From Alligator mississippiensis (lineage: Eukaryota > Chordata > Crocodylia > Alligatoridae), in assembly GCF_030867095.1 (NCBI RefSeq), contig NC_081828.1:1937001-2001000 (forward strand): a DNA stretch of 64,000 nucleotides. Reading direction: 5' to 3'. The translations under genes and the position numbers were made by a program. Below are positions 1 to 62,114 of this stretch, one piece after another. The notes under the pieces are model-generated. The model saw only the letters and a list, made by a program, of their open reading frames with translations, was not told the DNA's origin and made no database searches. Position 1 is the first letter of the stretch, and each line of letters begins with the position of its first letter.

Positions 1-561
1 TATCGCAGCCTGCGTTATCCCTTTACAAACACCTGCGTACAAGCCCAGCTTTAAGCTTTAAGCTGAAAGTCAAGACCGTTGGTGTTGGCAGGAGAGGAGC
101 TGAGTAAATAGAGGACTTCCAATTCCAGGGCCCTCGATGTGACACTTCCTACAAATACTGCTTACGCTGTAACGTGTAGAGGCAGGAATAGGGAAATCAA
201 ACAAATGGGTTAACAACCATTCAGCAAAGTGGGGATCGCTATGCTCAAGGTCCCCGGGGAGCTGGGGTTGCCTGCAACATCCCCATTCCTTGGATATGTT
301 CATTATTGCTGCCCTTTTCCCCAGTTTAAGACCAGTGAAACCTCTGGGCACAGGTTGGGAAATCAGCTGATAAAACAAACCAGTGCAAGCATCTAAAATG
401 CAAAGTTTCCCCCTTTTATGGTCATATCCCCGCACATCGCTGCTCCCATTTCCCTGCTTCCTCTCCAGTAGAGGCAGGCGTGTGATACAATAACCTTATT
501 CCAAGGCAACATCAGGTGTCTTATGAACGTAGGAAAGAGGGCATGCTATCATGGAGATAGT
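1..561. other. Upstream of ARMH1: nothing recognised
   Basis: Presumably 5' UTR intron of ARMH1. I see no exon, promoter or repeat that I can support. Confidence 0.5.
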
Positions 562-722
562 TGGTGGCCAAGTCAACAGACGTGGATTCTGCTCCCAGTT
601 TTGTTACAGATTTGCTATGCAGCCTTGGGCAGCCGAGTCAATCTCTCTGTGCCTCAGTTTCCCCTTTGATACAGCGGGGGTAGTAGCAGGGGTAAAGGAA
701 ACTGAAAGATTAAGTAATGGTT
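562..722 (+). mobile_element. MIR SINE
   Basis: It contains the MIR core and 3' half words GGCAGCCGAGTCAATCTCTC and TGTGCCTCAGTTTCCCC followed by a TGAAAGATTAA tail. It lies just upstream of the first ARMH1 coding exon. Confidence 0.8.
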
Positions 723-789
723 GCCCACTCTAATCAGTACTGGTCTTATTTGTTTGTACGGACTACGTTTCTCCTTCAGGGTCCTGTAA

Positions 790-22516
<21,727 letters not shown>

Positions 22517-22819
22517 GCAAACCACAGACCTGGACCAGCCCTGCTCAGCCCCTGCCACCCCCAACCCTCCAGCTCTGCGCCTCCCACGCCCCAGCCCCCC
22601 TGCTTCCTTCAGGTTGAATCTCAGAACATCTCGCAGGTTTGGTCCTTGCAAAAATCTCTGACTTATGAACTACGCAGCCGGACATCCTCCCTGCCCCAAA
22701 GCGATGGCAGAGCCAGTTCTTGGACTGCGCTAGGGCAGGGGGAGAAATCCCAGGGGAGAGGTGAGAGGGAGAATCAGGTCATGGCAGCGGTCATGGCAGC
22801 ATCTCCCCAGCGCAGGGAG

Positions 22820-22932
22820 CAGGCTTTGGCTTTTCAGTTTGTATAAATCTTTCACCTTTTACTAAAGATTTCCATGGGGAGAAGCAGTGATGAGTTCTCA
22901 ACCAATTTTCTGAGATCCTGCTTCAGCTGATC
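22820..22932 (+). pseudogene. U5 snRNA pseudogene remnant
   Basis: It aligns to U5: TATAAATCTTTCACC, CTTTTACTAAAGATTTCC, AACCAATTTTCTGAG, with a degraded 3' stem and a 3' box-like TGTGTGCATCAAAATAGA just after. The 5' end is shortened and the Sm site is altered. It lies between the last ARMH1 exons and the 3' end of KIF2C. Confidence 0.75.
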
Positions 22933-22959
22933 CGCCTTTGTGTGCATCAAAATAGATGC

Positions 22960-24450
22960 GTCGTTACTACAGCTATAGATGCAGTTTAATCTCTTGCTGA
23001 TGAGATGCGTATCTGCATGCGCCGTTCACAGCAGAGCGTGCAAGGTCAGTGCTGTGGCCTGCTCACTGTCTCCCGCTGGGATCCATGGTGCTCACGCGGC
23101 TTCCCTGCAACTTGTGCGTTGCCCCCTGACAGCACCCGGGGCAGACGGGCCCGGGCAGGATGAGGCACTCGAGCCAGGGGCCTCAGGGCTCAGCAGGCAG
23201 AGCCAGGGTGGGTGGAAACTGAGCGCTGCTGGTTGCAAAGCCCTGAGCACAGGCTTTTGCTCCGGCGGTGCCGCCTTGGAGAAGTGCAAGGATGTAGCAG
23301 CCCCCCAAAGGGAAACACGGGCATGGGGGGAGCTCAGGGCAGTGGCACCTTGGCTGCTCTGACAAGTGATTAGTGGCAATTAACAATTTTTAACTATATC
23401 GTGGACACGAGTCCCTTCCACAGGGGCTTTATGGTGCCCGAGATGTGCAGTCTGCCACCCGTGCTGTCCAGTCACCTTGACCTCATGAGCAGGTGCTTCT
23501 CCCCTGCCTGAAGCCATGCCAGGGTCAAGCCCATGCTCTGGCTTCACTTCATCTCACATGACTCTTTCACCTTTAGAGTTTTGACTTTGGGCAGAGAGCT
23601 TGGACTTTGTTAGCAAGCTCTAATTCTGCCTGGGGGGTCAAGGAAGGATTTGGCAAGGGACAGGAGATGGGATGAGAGCCGACAGGATGACCGATACGTG
23701 CCAGCTGCTTGTGCATGTGTCTGCAAGCATGCCATTTCAGGCAGAGGCAATGAACTTGACTATATGCTGCAACTGGACTTCAGCCACCCACTGCTGCAAA
23801 ACAATTCGAGGTAAAACCCGAAATGCTGGTGGGACTGGCATCGCTGCGGGATGTACTGCAGGTGAGCTGGGAAAGGAGAAGAGCATCGTGAAGGCACATG
23901 CTCCTCCTCAGGAGAAACGCTGCGAGTCACTGGTGCAGTTCGGGAAGGGACGGCCTGCTGCAGACCCCTTGTTCCTAGCTGGGGACTTCAGCCGTGTGCT
24001 GGGGGCAGAGGACAGGCAGAGACTGAAAAGGGGAGCGGGAGAGGTGGATAGGTCATCGCGGCTTTTAGCAGAGATTACGCGGGGCTCTGGGTTCACAGAT
24101 GCAGGGAAGGAGGCTCAGGGACCAAGAGGATCATCTGGTGCTGGCAGCAAAGCGGGCAATAGGCAGGGAAATGCAGCAGGGTAAGGGTTTGGACCTTCCT
24201 GGGGCCACAGACGAGGAGAGCACCCACAGCTGCTGCAGGAAGAGCAGCATGAACCAGGCCGTGCACGAGGACAGCTCAGGGCCACCCCTGACACGGGCAA
24301 GGTGCCAGCACAGCACCAGACAGCCTGGAGGTGCCTGTGGGCAGGTGGCACAGCTGGGCTACACCGGGCTTCCACCGGAGACATCTCCCTCCTGCAGTGA
24401 CCAAACAAGGGAGCACAGGCGAGCGAAGCTGCCAAGAACCGCTCGGAGAC
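22960..24450. other. Between ARMH1 and KIF2C 3' ends: nothing recognised
   Basis: Likely holds the ARMH1 3' UTR and poly(A) site, which I could not place with confidence. No repeat signature is obvious. Confidence 0.45.
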
Positions 24451-24470
24451 GCTGCAGTAAGGCCAAAACA

Positions 24471-24480
24471 TTTATTTATT
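24471..24480 (-). promoter_or_regulatory. Likely KIF2C polyadenylation signal
   Basis: On the minus strand this reads AATAAATAAA, two overlapping poly(A) signals about 380 bases after the KIF2C stop codon. It is the first such signal I see downstream. The cleavage site would be near 24450. Confidence 0.6.
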
Positions 24481-24856
24481 TTAAACAAGCTTAAGAAAAT
24501 GCTGATTTTCCTCCCCTGCCCCCCCCCACCCCCAATGATCGTGCAGAGCCTCGTGGCTACGCAACATTAAAATGTGGCAGGAAGCCTAAACGATTCTGTG
24601 GGGCGCCGACCTGGCCGCACCGCGACGCGCTCGAGAAGGAGGCAGCTGCCCCTGCCAGCCCTCCCCACTCCCAGGGCTCTCGAGAGCGGTGCCTGCTAAA
24701 GGGGCCGGAGACAGCGCAGCTTGGCACGGGGCCGCCATGGTGCCTTGCTAGGGGACAACCCCGGAGACACTGGGTGTCCCAGCTGAGGGAGAAATGCCAA
24801 AATCAGTGACAGACACACAGACAAGGGCTTTGCCAGTGAACCAGGGGCCGATACAT

Positions 24857-53664
<28,808 letters not shown>

Positions 53665-53802
53665 GGCGGGCAATGGGGGGGTGTGGTGGTGGTGGGGGAG
53701 GGGCACGTGGAGTCGCCTCAGCGGCCCCGGGGAGAAGCCCCGCGCAACCGCCGCCGGTTTAAACCACGCGCCACCCACCGCGGGGCCTGCTGGGAGCCCG
53801 GC

Positions 53803-54411
53803 ACTACAGCGACCGGCATGCCTCGCGGCGCCGCCGACGGAAATGGGGCTCCCGCCGGCCTCCCGCCTCTCCCGCCCGGAAATACAGCTCCCGGCATGCC
53901 CCGCGCCACACGCAATGAGGCTCCCGGCTGCCCCTGCGCTACCGGAAATAGGGGTCCCGGAAGTCTCGCGCCTCTCCTACTCAGAACTACAGCTGCCGGC
54001 ATGCCCCGCGCCACCGGAAATGAAGCTCCTGGTTGTCCCTGCGCCACCGGAAATGGGGCTTCCGGCTGCCCTTTCTCACCTGGAACTACATCTCCCGACA
54101 TGCCGCACGGCAAACCACCCCCCCCCCCCCCGCAGTTCTATGCCTTCCGGCTCCAGAACTGCTCCCGGCATCCCTCGCGCGATCGCAGACTATATCTCCC
54201 AGCATGCCCTGCCGGAACTACAACGTATGGAATTGGGACTACATCACCCGGCATGCCTGGCGGCAGCCATCGCCAAATGGCGCCCAGCACACCCCTCCGC
54301 CAGCTACCAGTGCAGCCCCCCCACCCGAACTACCACTCCCAGCAGGCCGTGCGCCCCCCAGGGGCCGCTCTCAAGCCCTGCAGGAGCGGGGCGTGATGGG
54401 AGTTGTAGTCC
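53803..54411. promoter_or_regulatory. Tandem array of ZNF143/THAP11-like motifs upstream of KIF2C
   Basis: A degenerate tandem repeat of about 33 bp, each unit shaped like ACTACA-CTCCCGGCATGCC-GCG. The best-preserved units start at 53803, 53881, 53986, 54085, 54189, 54238 and 54329, all on the plus strand, with more decayed units between them (GGAAATGGGGCTCCCG-type). One reverse unit, GGGAGTTGTAGTCC, ends at 54411. The consensus equals the SBS2-type site ACTACAACTCCCAGCATGC recognised by ZNF143 with THAP11/HCFC1. It begins about 140 bp upstream of the KIF2C start codon, in a CpG-rich stretch. Confidence 0.8.
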
Positions 54412-54477
54412 GTCGCCTCGAAACTCGACCGGGGGCTGCCCTCAGCGCTGACCCAGCACAGCACACGGCGCCTACCC

Positions 54478-54772
54478 TAGTACCGTCATCCTTGGTACCG
54501 TTACCATTACATCATCTTTGCTACCGTTACATCATTCTTGGCACCATTAAGAGATTCTTGGTACCATTACATCATCCTTGGTACCGTTACAGTTATGTCA
54601 TCCTCGGTACCATGACATCATCCTTGGTGCTGTTATGTCACTCTTGGTACCATTACATCATTCTGGGTACCATTACGTCATCCTTGATGCCATTACGTCA
54701 TCCTTGGTGCCATTACATCACTCTTGGTACTGTCCTGTCATTCTCGGTACCGTTCCATCATCCTCAGTACAG
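54478..54772. repeat. 20-bp minisatellite with CRE/CARE-like core
   Basis: About 14 imperfect tandem copies of a 20-bp unit TACCATTACATCATCCTTGG. Some units read ATTACGTCAT (CRE-like). ATTACATCA is the complement of TGATGTAAT, which fits the C/EBP-ATF composite form. It directly follows the ZNF143-like array upstream of KIF2C. Confidence 0.85.
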
Positions 54773-55290
54773 AAACGAAAGTGCACTTTTACAGTTGCAT
54801 CGTTCTTCGTACCCACGCCGCGACCGGGTGCAGCGCAGCCCTGCTCATCTCCGTGTTAGGAAGCCTCTCCAAGGGCATCTAACCCCCACCTATTATTTCC
54901 TATTGTAAACAGCAAAGCGTGCTCCAGGATCAGGAACTGGCTGATCAACCACCAGCAAACCCCCAGATCCCACCCGCCAGCTCTCCCCAGTTTCCACTTC
55001 ACACACACACACACACACGCACCAGCTATTTGCTGTCCCGGAGCAAGGGGACACCCCCACTCTGCCCCTCTCCCCCAGGAGCTGGGATGAAGAGTAAAGA
55101 GGCCAGCGGCTGGGCTGCAGCAAGACAGGCCGTCAGTGAGGATGTGAATTGAGGAGTCAGCGGGTGAGACAAGCTGGGAGTGGGGGAGAGGGAATGAATG
55201 TAGCTGGTAACTAGTGGAGAGGTGCCTGGGGAGTCAGATCTCAGGCAAGTTATAACGTGCCATAAACCCAATGTCTGTATTTAGTCCACC

Positions 55291-55432
55291 AGGACTCATA
55301 GTAGAGCAGATATCTTTTATTAGACCAACAAGATTTTTTGCAAAAAACTTTAATTGAAATTAAAAAAAAATTTTTTTTTTTGCAAAAATCTTGGTGGTCC
55401 AATCAAAGAGATCATCTCTCCTATGAGTCCTG
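55291..55432. mobile_element. Short foldback copy of the same TIR family
   Basis: Ends AGGACTCATAG and CTATGAGTCCT are perfect inverted repeats, and the arms continue inward through ATCTTTTATTAGACCAA and its imperfect inverse to an A/T-rich loop. Confidence 0.75.
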
Positions 55433-55904
55433 ATTGCCTTTTCCTCTAGACCAATGCGACTACAACCTGGATACCTATATTTAGTCCATGATTTTTTTTT
55501 TTCATCCAGGAGGTTGATGAAGTGAAGTTCGTAGGCTCATCTGAGAAAAGTGTTTTGTAAACTCCCTTTGAGGATCAGAACTGAGAGACTGGAGGGCGAG
55601 TGTATTTCTTGTAAGAAACGTGCCCCCGCTGGTAATTGGGTATTCTTGTCTTTCCAGCATGCATTTATTCTGGAGCACAGTTGCTGTTTGGTCTCTCCTA
55701 CGTATTTTCTATCAGGGCATTTGGCTCAATGGATGAGACATATAACATTTCTGGAGCTGCTGGTGTAAGACCCAGGACTGGGGGTGGTTCTGTCGTGGGG
55801 GGTAGTTATTGTGGAGGTGGTGGAGGTGTCTTGGCAGGTTTACATGTCTTGTCCTGCATGGTCTGGATCCATTCGGTGTGTTTTGGGCCGTAGGAAGTTT
55901 GCTT

Positions 55905-56320
55905 GTGGTGATGAGGTTAGGAAGGTTTGGTGCTTGTTCGATTTAAAACGTCCAGCCCTTCCAGAAAATCCCTAACTACTTCTGTGCAGACCAGAGGCCT
56001 GGCAGTGCTGTCCCCAAGATTGCCCCTACCTGCGGTGGGAGCTGTCCTGGTCCCTGTCCAAGAAAACACGGGCAAAGAACTTGTTAAAGATTTCAGCTTT
56101 CTCGTCTGGTGTAGCCACAAGATTACCATTTGAGTCTAACCGGGGCCCTACATTACCGGTGCCTGCTTCTTGCTCCCAATGCATTTGAAGAAGGACTTTT
56201 TGTTGTCCTTAATCCCGGTCGCTTGGCTGAGTGCCACCGTCGCCTTGGCCTTCCTAATGGCCTCCTACACTCCCGGGCCAAGGAGGACTATTCCTCCCTG
56301 GTGATGGCCCCTCTCTTCCA
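55905..56320 (-). mobile_element. CR1 LINE internal ORF2 fragment
   Basis: On the minus strand words such as SNGNLVATPDEKAEIFNKFF and VFLDRDQDSS are typical of CR1 ORF2 upstream of the RT core. It ends where the U5 inverted-duplication arm begins. Confidence 0.8.
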
Positions 56321-57178
56321 AGGTGTGTGTAGGGTTTGGAGCTTGGGGGTATCCCTACAAACCCTGGCAGGATGCGGGGTGCTGTGGGTCAGGAGCGAGG
56401 GGCAACATTAGGGTTGGGGGGCGGGTGCTGTGGGTCAGGAGCGAGGGCAGACACAGACACACGGACACGCACAGAGGCAGACACGCAGGTGGGTCAGACT
56501 GGAGTTGTATTGCGTCGGCTGCTGTCTTATTTTAAGCGCAAGAATCACTGGCGCTAGTCTCAGAGCCGTACTCGGGGCGATCGGCCCGGCCTGCATGTCT
56601 CTTGTAGTAGTTTACTGTCGTGTAGGCACAATATGAAATGTGTATTTAAGAAAAGCAGGCAAGCAAGACTCTCCACGACCGCTAAACTAGATCATCATTC
56701 CTTTCATGTCCTCACCCAGTCGTGGGGATCCCAGGCATCCGAGTCATTTTCCAAAGTTGTTTTATTCAGTTTGGTGCGTGGCAAAACCGAGCAGTTCATT
56801 CCAACACCGCGTGCTGTGCTTTATTCATTAATGCGCGGCGTCAACATTTAACGGGTCTATTTAGAAATGCTTTTTGATCATTGCTGTATGCCGTGGGGTG
56901 GGGGCTCCAGTGCTGTTTGCCCAGGGCCCCAGTGACTCTTAGCCCGCCTCTGCGTGGCTGCGCCCAGTCCGTAGCCGCCGGCACCTGCGAAACCCAGCTC
57001 AGCCCGGCGCTGCAGCCCCGCACAGACGCCCTGGGCAGGACCCAGCCACAGCCCCAGCACGCGGCGTGCCTGGAGACGCGGGACTCTGGATGTTTCTTTG
57101 CTGTTTGGGGAAAATAGTCAGTGGTTCCTGCTGTGCGGGGCTGTGGAGCGCTGCAAGGGAGGGGGCGAGGGCTGGGCC
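56321..57178 (-). repeat. Right arm of the inverted duplication (U5 3' flank)
   Basis: It is the reverse complement of 14381-15208 at roughly 98-99% identity by eye. It continues without a break into the U5 copy 2 3' flank (57179-57263). Its outer end at 56321 abuts a CR1 fragment. Confidence 0.9.
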
Positions 57179-57263
57179 GCTCCGGGGCTCCCGCTCGCTA
57201 CAAAGTAGCCAGCCCTAGGGCTCGTTTCCGAGGCGGATCGCTCTGTCTTTGCACACGCAGGGG

Positions 57264-57380
57264 CAGCCCCGCCGAAGCGGGGCCTCAAAAAATTGGGTCG
57301 AAACTCATAACTGTTCCTCTCCACGGAAATCTTTAGTAAAAGGCGAAAGATTTATGCGATCTGAAGAGAAACCAGAGTAT
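57264..57380 (-). ncRNA. RNU5: U5 spliceosomal snRNA gene, copy 2 (identical RNA)
   Basis: This is the reverse complement of the U5 RNA at 13544-13660, with no difference that I can find over 117 nt. Loop I, Sm site and the GCCCCGC/GCGGGGC stem are all intact, and the 3' box GTGTGCAAAGACAGAG lies at 57241-57256. The downstream flank is also shared with copy 1, but the upstream region is unrelated. It lies between KIF2C and RPS8, transcribed toward KIF2C. Confidence 0.93.
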
Positions 57381-57568
57381 GCTAAAGTAGCCGGAGAGCA
57401 GCAGCCGGGCCGAGCCCGATCCCTGCTCTGCTCACAGCGACCCCCGCCGCGGCCGGCCCCCAGCGGGCTGCTCGGCCCCGAGCCCGGCCCCGCAGAGCCC
57501 CCCGCCAGCCGCAGCTCGGGGACCATCAAAAGAGCGAAAATCCCCCCCAATTGTCCTTTTTTGGAACC

Positions 57569-57592
57569 GCGTTGCATCCTGGGCATGCAAAT
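57569..57592 (-). promoter_or_regulatory. Distal sequence element of U5 copy 2 (octamer plus ZNF143/SPH site)
   Basis: The octamer ATGCAAAT (as read on +) lies at 57585-57592, and beside it the minus strand reads CCCAGGATGCAACGCG, a Staf/ZNF143 site. Distance to the U5 start is 189-212 bases, the same as in copy 1 although the surrounding sequence is different. A weaker PSE-like TCGCTGTGAG occurs at 57431-57440, in the register expected from copy 1. Confidence 0.8.
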
Positions 57593-58890
57593 GATGCGTC
57601 TCGAGGCTCCGCCCATGAAGTGCCCTGCCCAACAAGGCGTGCGGCTGCTCAGGGGTGCGCGGCGCTCTCCGCGTCCCAGCAGCCATGCGGCTGCCCCGAC
57701 ACTGCCCGTCGCAGCCCTGGCATCTCCAGACAGAAACAAGGCGTTTTTTGCAAAGACCCGAACATGTTCTTAAAGCCTCACTTCACGGTCCGTGCGTTGG
57801 CCTAGGCTCGCTCCCCGGTGCAGACAGACGTGACGCCCAGCACAAATGGAACAAACCACCAACACAAGGCGCAGCTGGTTGAGGACGGAGCCCAACGGGT
57901 CGCGGATGCCGGGAGCCCAATCTTTCTTTATTAAGAGGTCCCCGAGGTTTTACAGTAGCCTCAGCCCGAGCGGGCGTGGGGCGAGCTCTCAGTTCTCGTG
58001 TCCGCGCCCACTGGCCCTCCTCGGGCACCCATCCTTCGGGTAGACGGCGGGGCCACCGGTGCCAGGGGGCACTCGGCTCCGGAGCTGCCAGCCCGTCCCC
58101 TCCTGGAAGAGCCGGCCATGAAGCAGCTACTTTGCTTGCCCGCTCCCCAGGCCTCTCTGTGCACGCGCGCCAGCTGTCCTCGTACCGGGGTGGGCACAGA
58201 TGGGAATCATCCTCAGCGAAGGCCACGCGTGACCTGGGGGTGAATAGCAGCTGCAGCCCCAGGGCTGGCGTTTAGCTGACAATCTCCGGCTGGCCCTCGC
58301 TCGGGGTGATCTGAGCAACCCTTTACATCCTGCCTCGATTGGTCTAAAAGGGCAAACTCCCCCTGGGTGTCCTCTGTTTTCCTTTTCCTTTCTTTTGTCT
58401 CCTGCGTGGCTGCAACCAGCTCTTTCTGCTCTCTTCCCTCCTTCCCTTCTCCTGCTGACAACGAAGCAAGCTTAAATTTTGGGTGCATTGGTCGTCCAGT
58501 TGTCGACCTCCTTTACCCAGGCTGCAGATTTTGATTCCTCCTTCTCTGTTAAGGCGGCAGACCTAACTTTTTCCTCCTCTATTATAGCAGCAGACCTAAC
58601 GCTTTCTTCCTCTACAATCCCTTGTAACTCTTGCATCTCCTTCGGTAAGGCTTGGCTCGCCTGCAATAGACCCTGCACGAGTGCTGTAGCAGAAAGCCCC
58701 TTTTCCTCTTGCCTGCAGTTGCTCTCCCCTCTTTGGATATGTTTTTCCTCTTCTACCTTTTCTTCCTTCCTCTCTCTTTCACTTTAAGATAAGGAATTGT
58801 GTTTTGAAATGTGTAGGTGTGCATTTTGTATCTCCCCTTGTATTTTGGTATTTTTATCTATTTGTGTGCCATAGCATTACTTTTGTAGCT
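57593..58890. other. Upstream of U5 copy 2: GC-rich, then pyrimidine-rich DNA
   Basis: 57600-58270 is GC-rich without clear motifs. 58290-58790 is pyrimidine-rich with an internal repeat of GCAGACCTAAC; on the minus strand it reads as K/E-rich frames with SAA repeats. I do not recognise a gene. Confidence 0.4.
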
Positions 58891-58899
58891 TATATTTTA

Positions 58900-59800
58900 T
58901 ACTCCTCACCTCTCAACTTTCAACTAAATGTGTTTAGTTTCAGAACTAAGTTATACATTGTAACAACGTTAACGAGGGCAGGAATCAAACTGCCCTTCCC
59001 TGTATCAGGCTGGCCCCTGAAAGAGCGAGTGAATCAGTGATTGAATGTGTAACACTGGAGCAGCAGGCAGCTATTAACACCTAAGGAAACTGCAGGTCAA
59101 CCAACAGAAGAACTCAATAGAAGACAATGTAATAACCGGGAAATCTCTAAACGTCACTGATCAAGGGCTAGAAGCCCTGGCCTGAGTTAATCAACGCCAG
59201 AGACCAACTTTTGGGCTGAATATCTCCAGATCGACCACTCCCAGAGCCCTATTTAAAATTAATCAATGGACTCCCAAACCTGCACGTGCATGCGGACGAC
59301 CCCTGGGGCTGACAGATGCCATCCAGTAGCGACCGAGGGGGGGGAAGTCCCACGAGGGTCAGTGACCCCTGGATTGGGCAAACCTGAAAACTGGGGAGTC
59401 ACCAAAGTCTGCCAAGGACAGATAAAAAGCAGTGAAAAGTGACCCTCAGCGGCACCCTCTTGATCTCCAACTTGACCAGCACCTGCCCTGTCCAGCGAGA
59501 AGGACCAGCCGGCGACCCCCTTCTGGAAGATAACACCACGCTGAAAGAAGCCTCAATGACAGACTCCAGCACCTGTGGGATAGGTATACCTGACTCTTGT
59601 AGCTCGCTACTGTGTGTGCGTGTGTGTGTGTGTGGGAGGACCAGCCCCAAGGTTTACGATTTAACTCATTACAGTGTTTCAATCTGCCTAATAAACCAGA
59701 ATTTTAAGGATCCCGAGTTGGACATTTGTAGCCAAGTGCCACCTTTTTCTCTTTCTCAGACAGTTTTGGTTTAACTGCCGTGGCTAACAACTCCCAAGCC
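58900..59800 (+). mobile_element. Possible solo LTR fossil
   Basis: It has the plan of an LTR: a TATA-like GATAAAAAGC near 59420, then a (GT)n run and an AATAAA at about 59690 followed by TTTTAAGGATCC. No coding region of an LTR element is attached. Borders and family are not established; a lysine/glutamate-rich minus-strand stretch at 58210-58760 may be an unrelated remnant. Confidence 0.35.
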
Positions 59801-59804
59801 TTGC

Positions 59805-61140
59805 AAAAGCTTAACCATGCAACAGGGCCAGCAAATATCAATGTTTGCAAGGAGTCCTTCTTACCAATTTTCAGCTCCTTCACAAATGCTCCAATGCTGC
59901 AGGGATCTCATGTGTGGGAGCAGTGACAGAATCAGGCAGGATGCCTCCTTTTATCAACCCGCCCAGAGCTGATCTGATCGAGAATTCGCTCTCTCTAGCA
60001 CCCTAGCGCGGAGAACTAAGAGGGAAATCGGGGTCCTAGGTTGCTACCCTTGTCCCCCGGCCCCTAGAGATGACCTTTGCCCATCGGTTGTAGCTCCCAA
60101 CTCGATGCCGTCACTCCGTGCCTGGCTCGCCCGTTGTTGCTACTAGGATTCTTTTTGTGTTGCTTAGCTCTGGGAAGGCCTGGACTATGCTAAAAGCCTG
60201 AGCATACCTCAGTTTGCCTGCTACACTGGGCACTGCTGGTGTGCTTGTGCTTGCCCCTCCGCTCCGGGGTGGGTGACACCTGCGACACCCATGACAACAA
60301 AGAATGAAGTTGTATTTGTCACGTGACAGAGCTCCAGAGCCCACTGGGCCTGCAGCTCTCACTGCTGATCAGCGTGTTTCTGGCACGAACCCCTGAGACA
60401 CAGCTAAGACTTCAAAGTGCATCTTCCTAGTCATGGAGTGGCAGAGCCCAGAGCCATTTCCCTCAAGAAACGTAGCAAAAGCCCCAAACTTGAACAGAAA
60501 CTCTACAGGCTGCCTGCTCCATCCTGTGTGCGATTCCCTGTGACTGCACAGAGCAGCCGGGCTGGCAGGTCCGCAGCAGGTCACATTTAGTTGGACTCCA
60601 GGCAGGGCCAACCCTGTCCACACCATCCTAGGCAAAGGTTTATCTCTAATCCATGCTTTAACGTTTTGGAATTTAACCCTTGCACCCAACCACCTACTAC
60701 AATGGCTGAAACATCGAACACGCTGCAAACTGTCCCAGATACAGCAGGGCCAAGGGTGCTGCCAAAGTCCTGACACGGCAAGGACAGAACAGAACTAGCA
60801 TTCCCGGGGTCAGAACGCCGGTCTGTCCTGCCCAGTCTCCTGCTTGACAGTAACCGAAAGCGGAGTCTGGAAGGGAGAGTGACCGGGTCTGCCACTCTTT
60901 TTTTTTTTGGATTTTATTTTGGATTTTAAACTTCATTGCAGAACAACAAGAAAGATGTTTTCACCTCCCTCCTGCCATCTGACACCTCCAGGGAAGCAAT
61001 TCTACCCGATCTACACATCAAAGAGCTACTCAACACAGCTCACAAAGACACTTCCATGGACTCAGAGGGACAGCCTTCCATCTTCAGCTTCCTCTGTGCA
61101 AAAGTGAAGTTTACTTCTTACTTGTAGGGACTTTTTACCA
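59805..61140. other. Intergenic, nothing recognised
   Basis: No exon or clear repeat signature seen. An A/T-rich patch lies at 60897-60930. Confidence 0.45.
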
Positions 61141-61149
61141 TTTGGTACC

Positions 61150-61262
61150 ATCAATACTTTTGCCAGAGGCTGGCAAAGGGACTTTGATCCCGAAAGCTTG
61201 CAGAAAAGGACATTTTTCTTGCAACTCCTCTGTTGGTCTAATAAAAGGTATCATTTTGGAAC
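61150..61262 (-). mobile_element. One arm of the long-TIR element family
   Basis: GGCAAAGGGACTTTG, CCCGAAAGCTTGCAG and GTTGGTCTAATAAAAGGTATC match the right arm of the 12270-12622 element. The other arm is missing. Confidence 0.65.
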
Positions 61263-61264
61263 CA

Positions 61265-62110
61265 AGAGTTCTAGTTTTTTGTATGGGTCTGCCCAGGGGT
61301 TTTCCCCTGTTCCTCTCCCCCCTGCAGCCTCCAGCATTGAAGGTCCAGGAAATTCTGATTCAGCGCCGTGTCCCTCTCTCCCCTGCTACTGATGCCCCTT
61401 TCCTCCAAGAACATGTCCAGTCCTTCGTGAACCTGGATACGTTCTCAGCTTCCACCATGTCTCGTGGCAACAAGCTTCACGCTTTAATCACCCGCTGCGT
61501 GAAAAAGAACTTCCTGCTGTTAGTTTTAAACCTCCTACCTACTCGTTTCATGGTGCGACCCTTATTGTATTGTGAGAGAAAGTAAATCATACATCCCTAT
61601 CTACTTCCTCTTGGTATTTTTTTTAACCGGTGTTAACACCTCCCCTCTCAAGTGTCTCTTTTATTCATAGATTCATAGATGTTAGGGTCGGAAGGGACCT
61701 CAATAGATCATCGAGTCCGACCCCCTGCATAGGCAGGAAAGAGTGCTGGGTCTAGATGACCCCAGCTAGATACTCATCTAACCTCCTCTTGAAGACCCCC
61801 AGGGTAGGGGAGAGCACCACCTCCCTTGGGAGCCTGTTCCAGACCTTGGCCACTCGAACTGGGAAGAAGTTCTTCCTAATGTCCAGTCTAAATCTGCTCT
61901 CTGCTAGCTTGTGGCCATTGTTTCTTGTAACCCCCGGGGGCGCCTGGGTGAATAAATCCTCACCAATTCCCTTCTGTGCCCCCGTGATGAACTTAAAGGC
62001 AGCCATAAGGCCTGTTCAGTTTATAAACTGAACAGGCCTCTCCTCATAGGCAAGCCTCTTCGTACCACTGATCATCACCCCTGTCGCCCTTCTCTGATCC
62101 TTCTCTACTG
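61265..62110 (-). mobile_element. Two CR1-type LINE fragments
   Basis: 61265-61660 is the complement of the family at 35655-36050. From 61668 a second fragment starts TCATAGATTCATAGATGTTA and carries FRLDIRKNFFPVRVAKVWN on the minus strand, nearly the same as the fragment at 51045. Confidence 0.85.
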
Positions 62111-62114
62111 CTTC

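Noticed and set aside
58210-58760. Lysine/glutamate-rich open frames on the minus strand
   Set aside because: They come from a pyrimidine-rich, internally repeated stretch with no start context, splice support or family resemblance that I could name.
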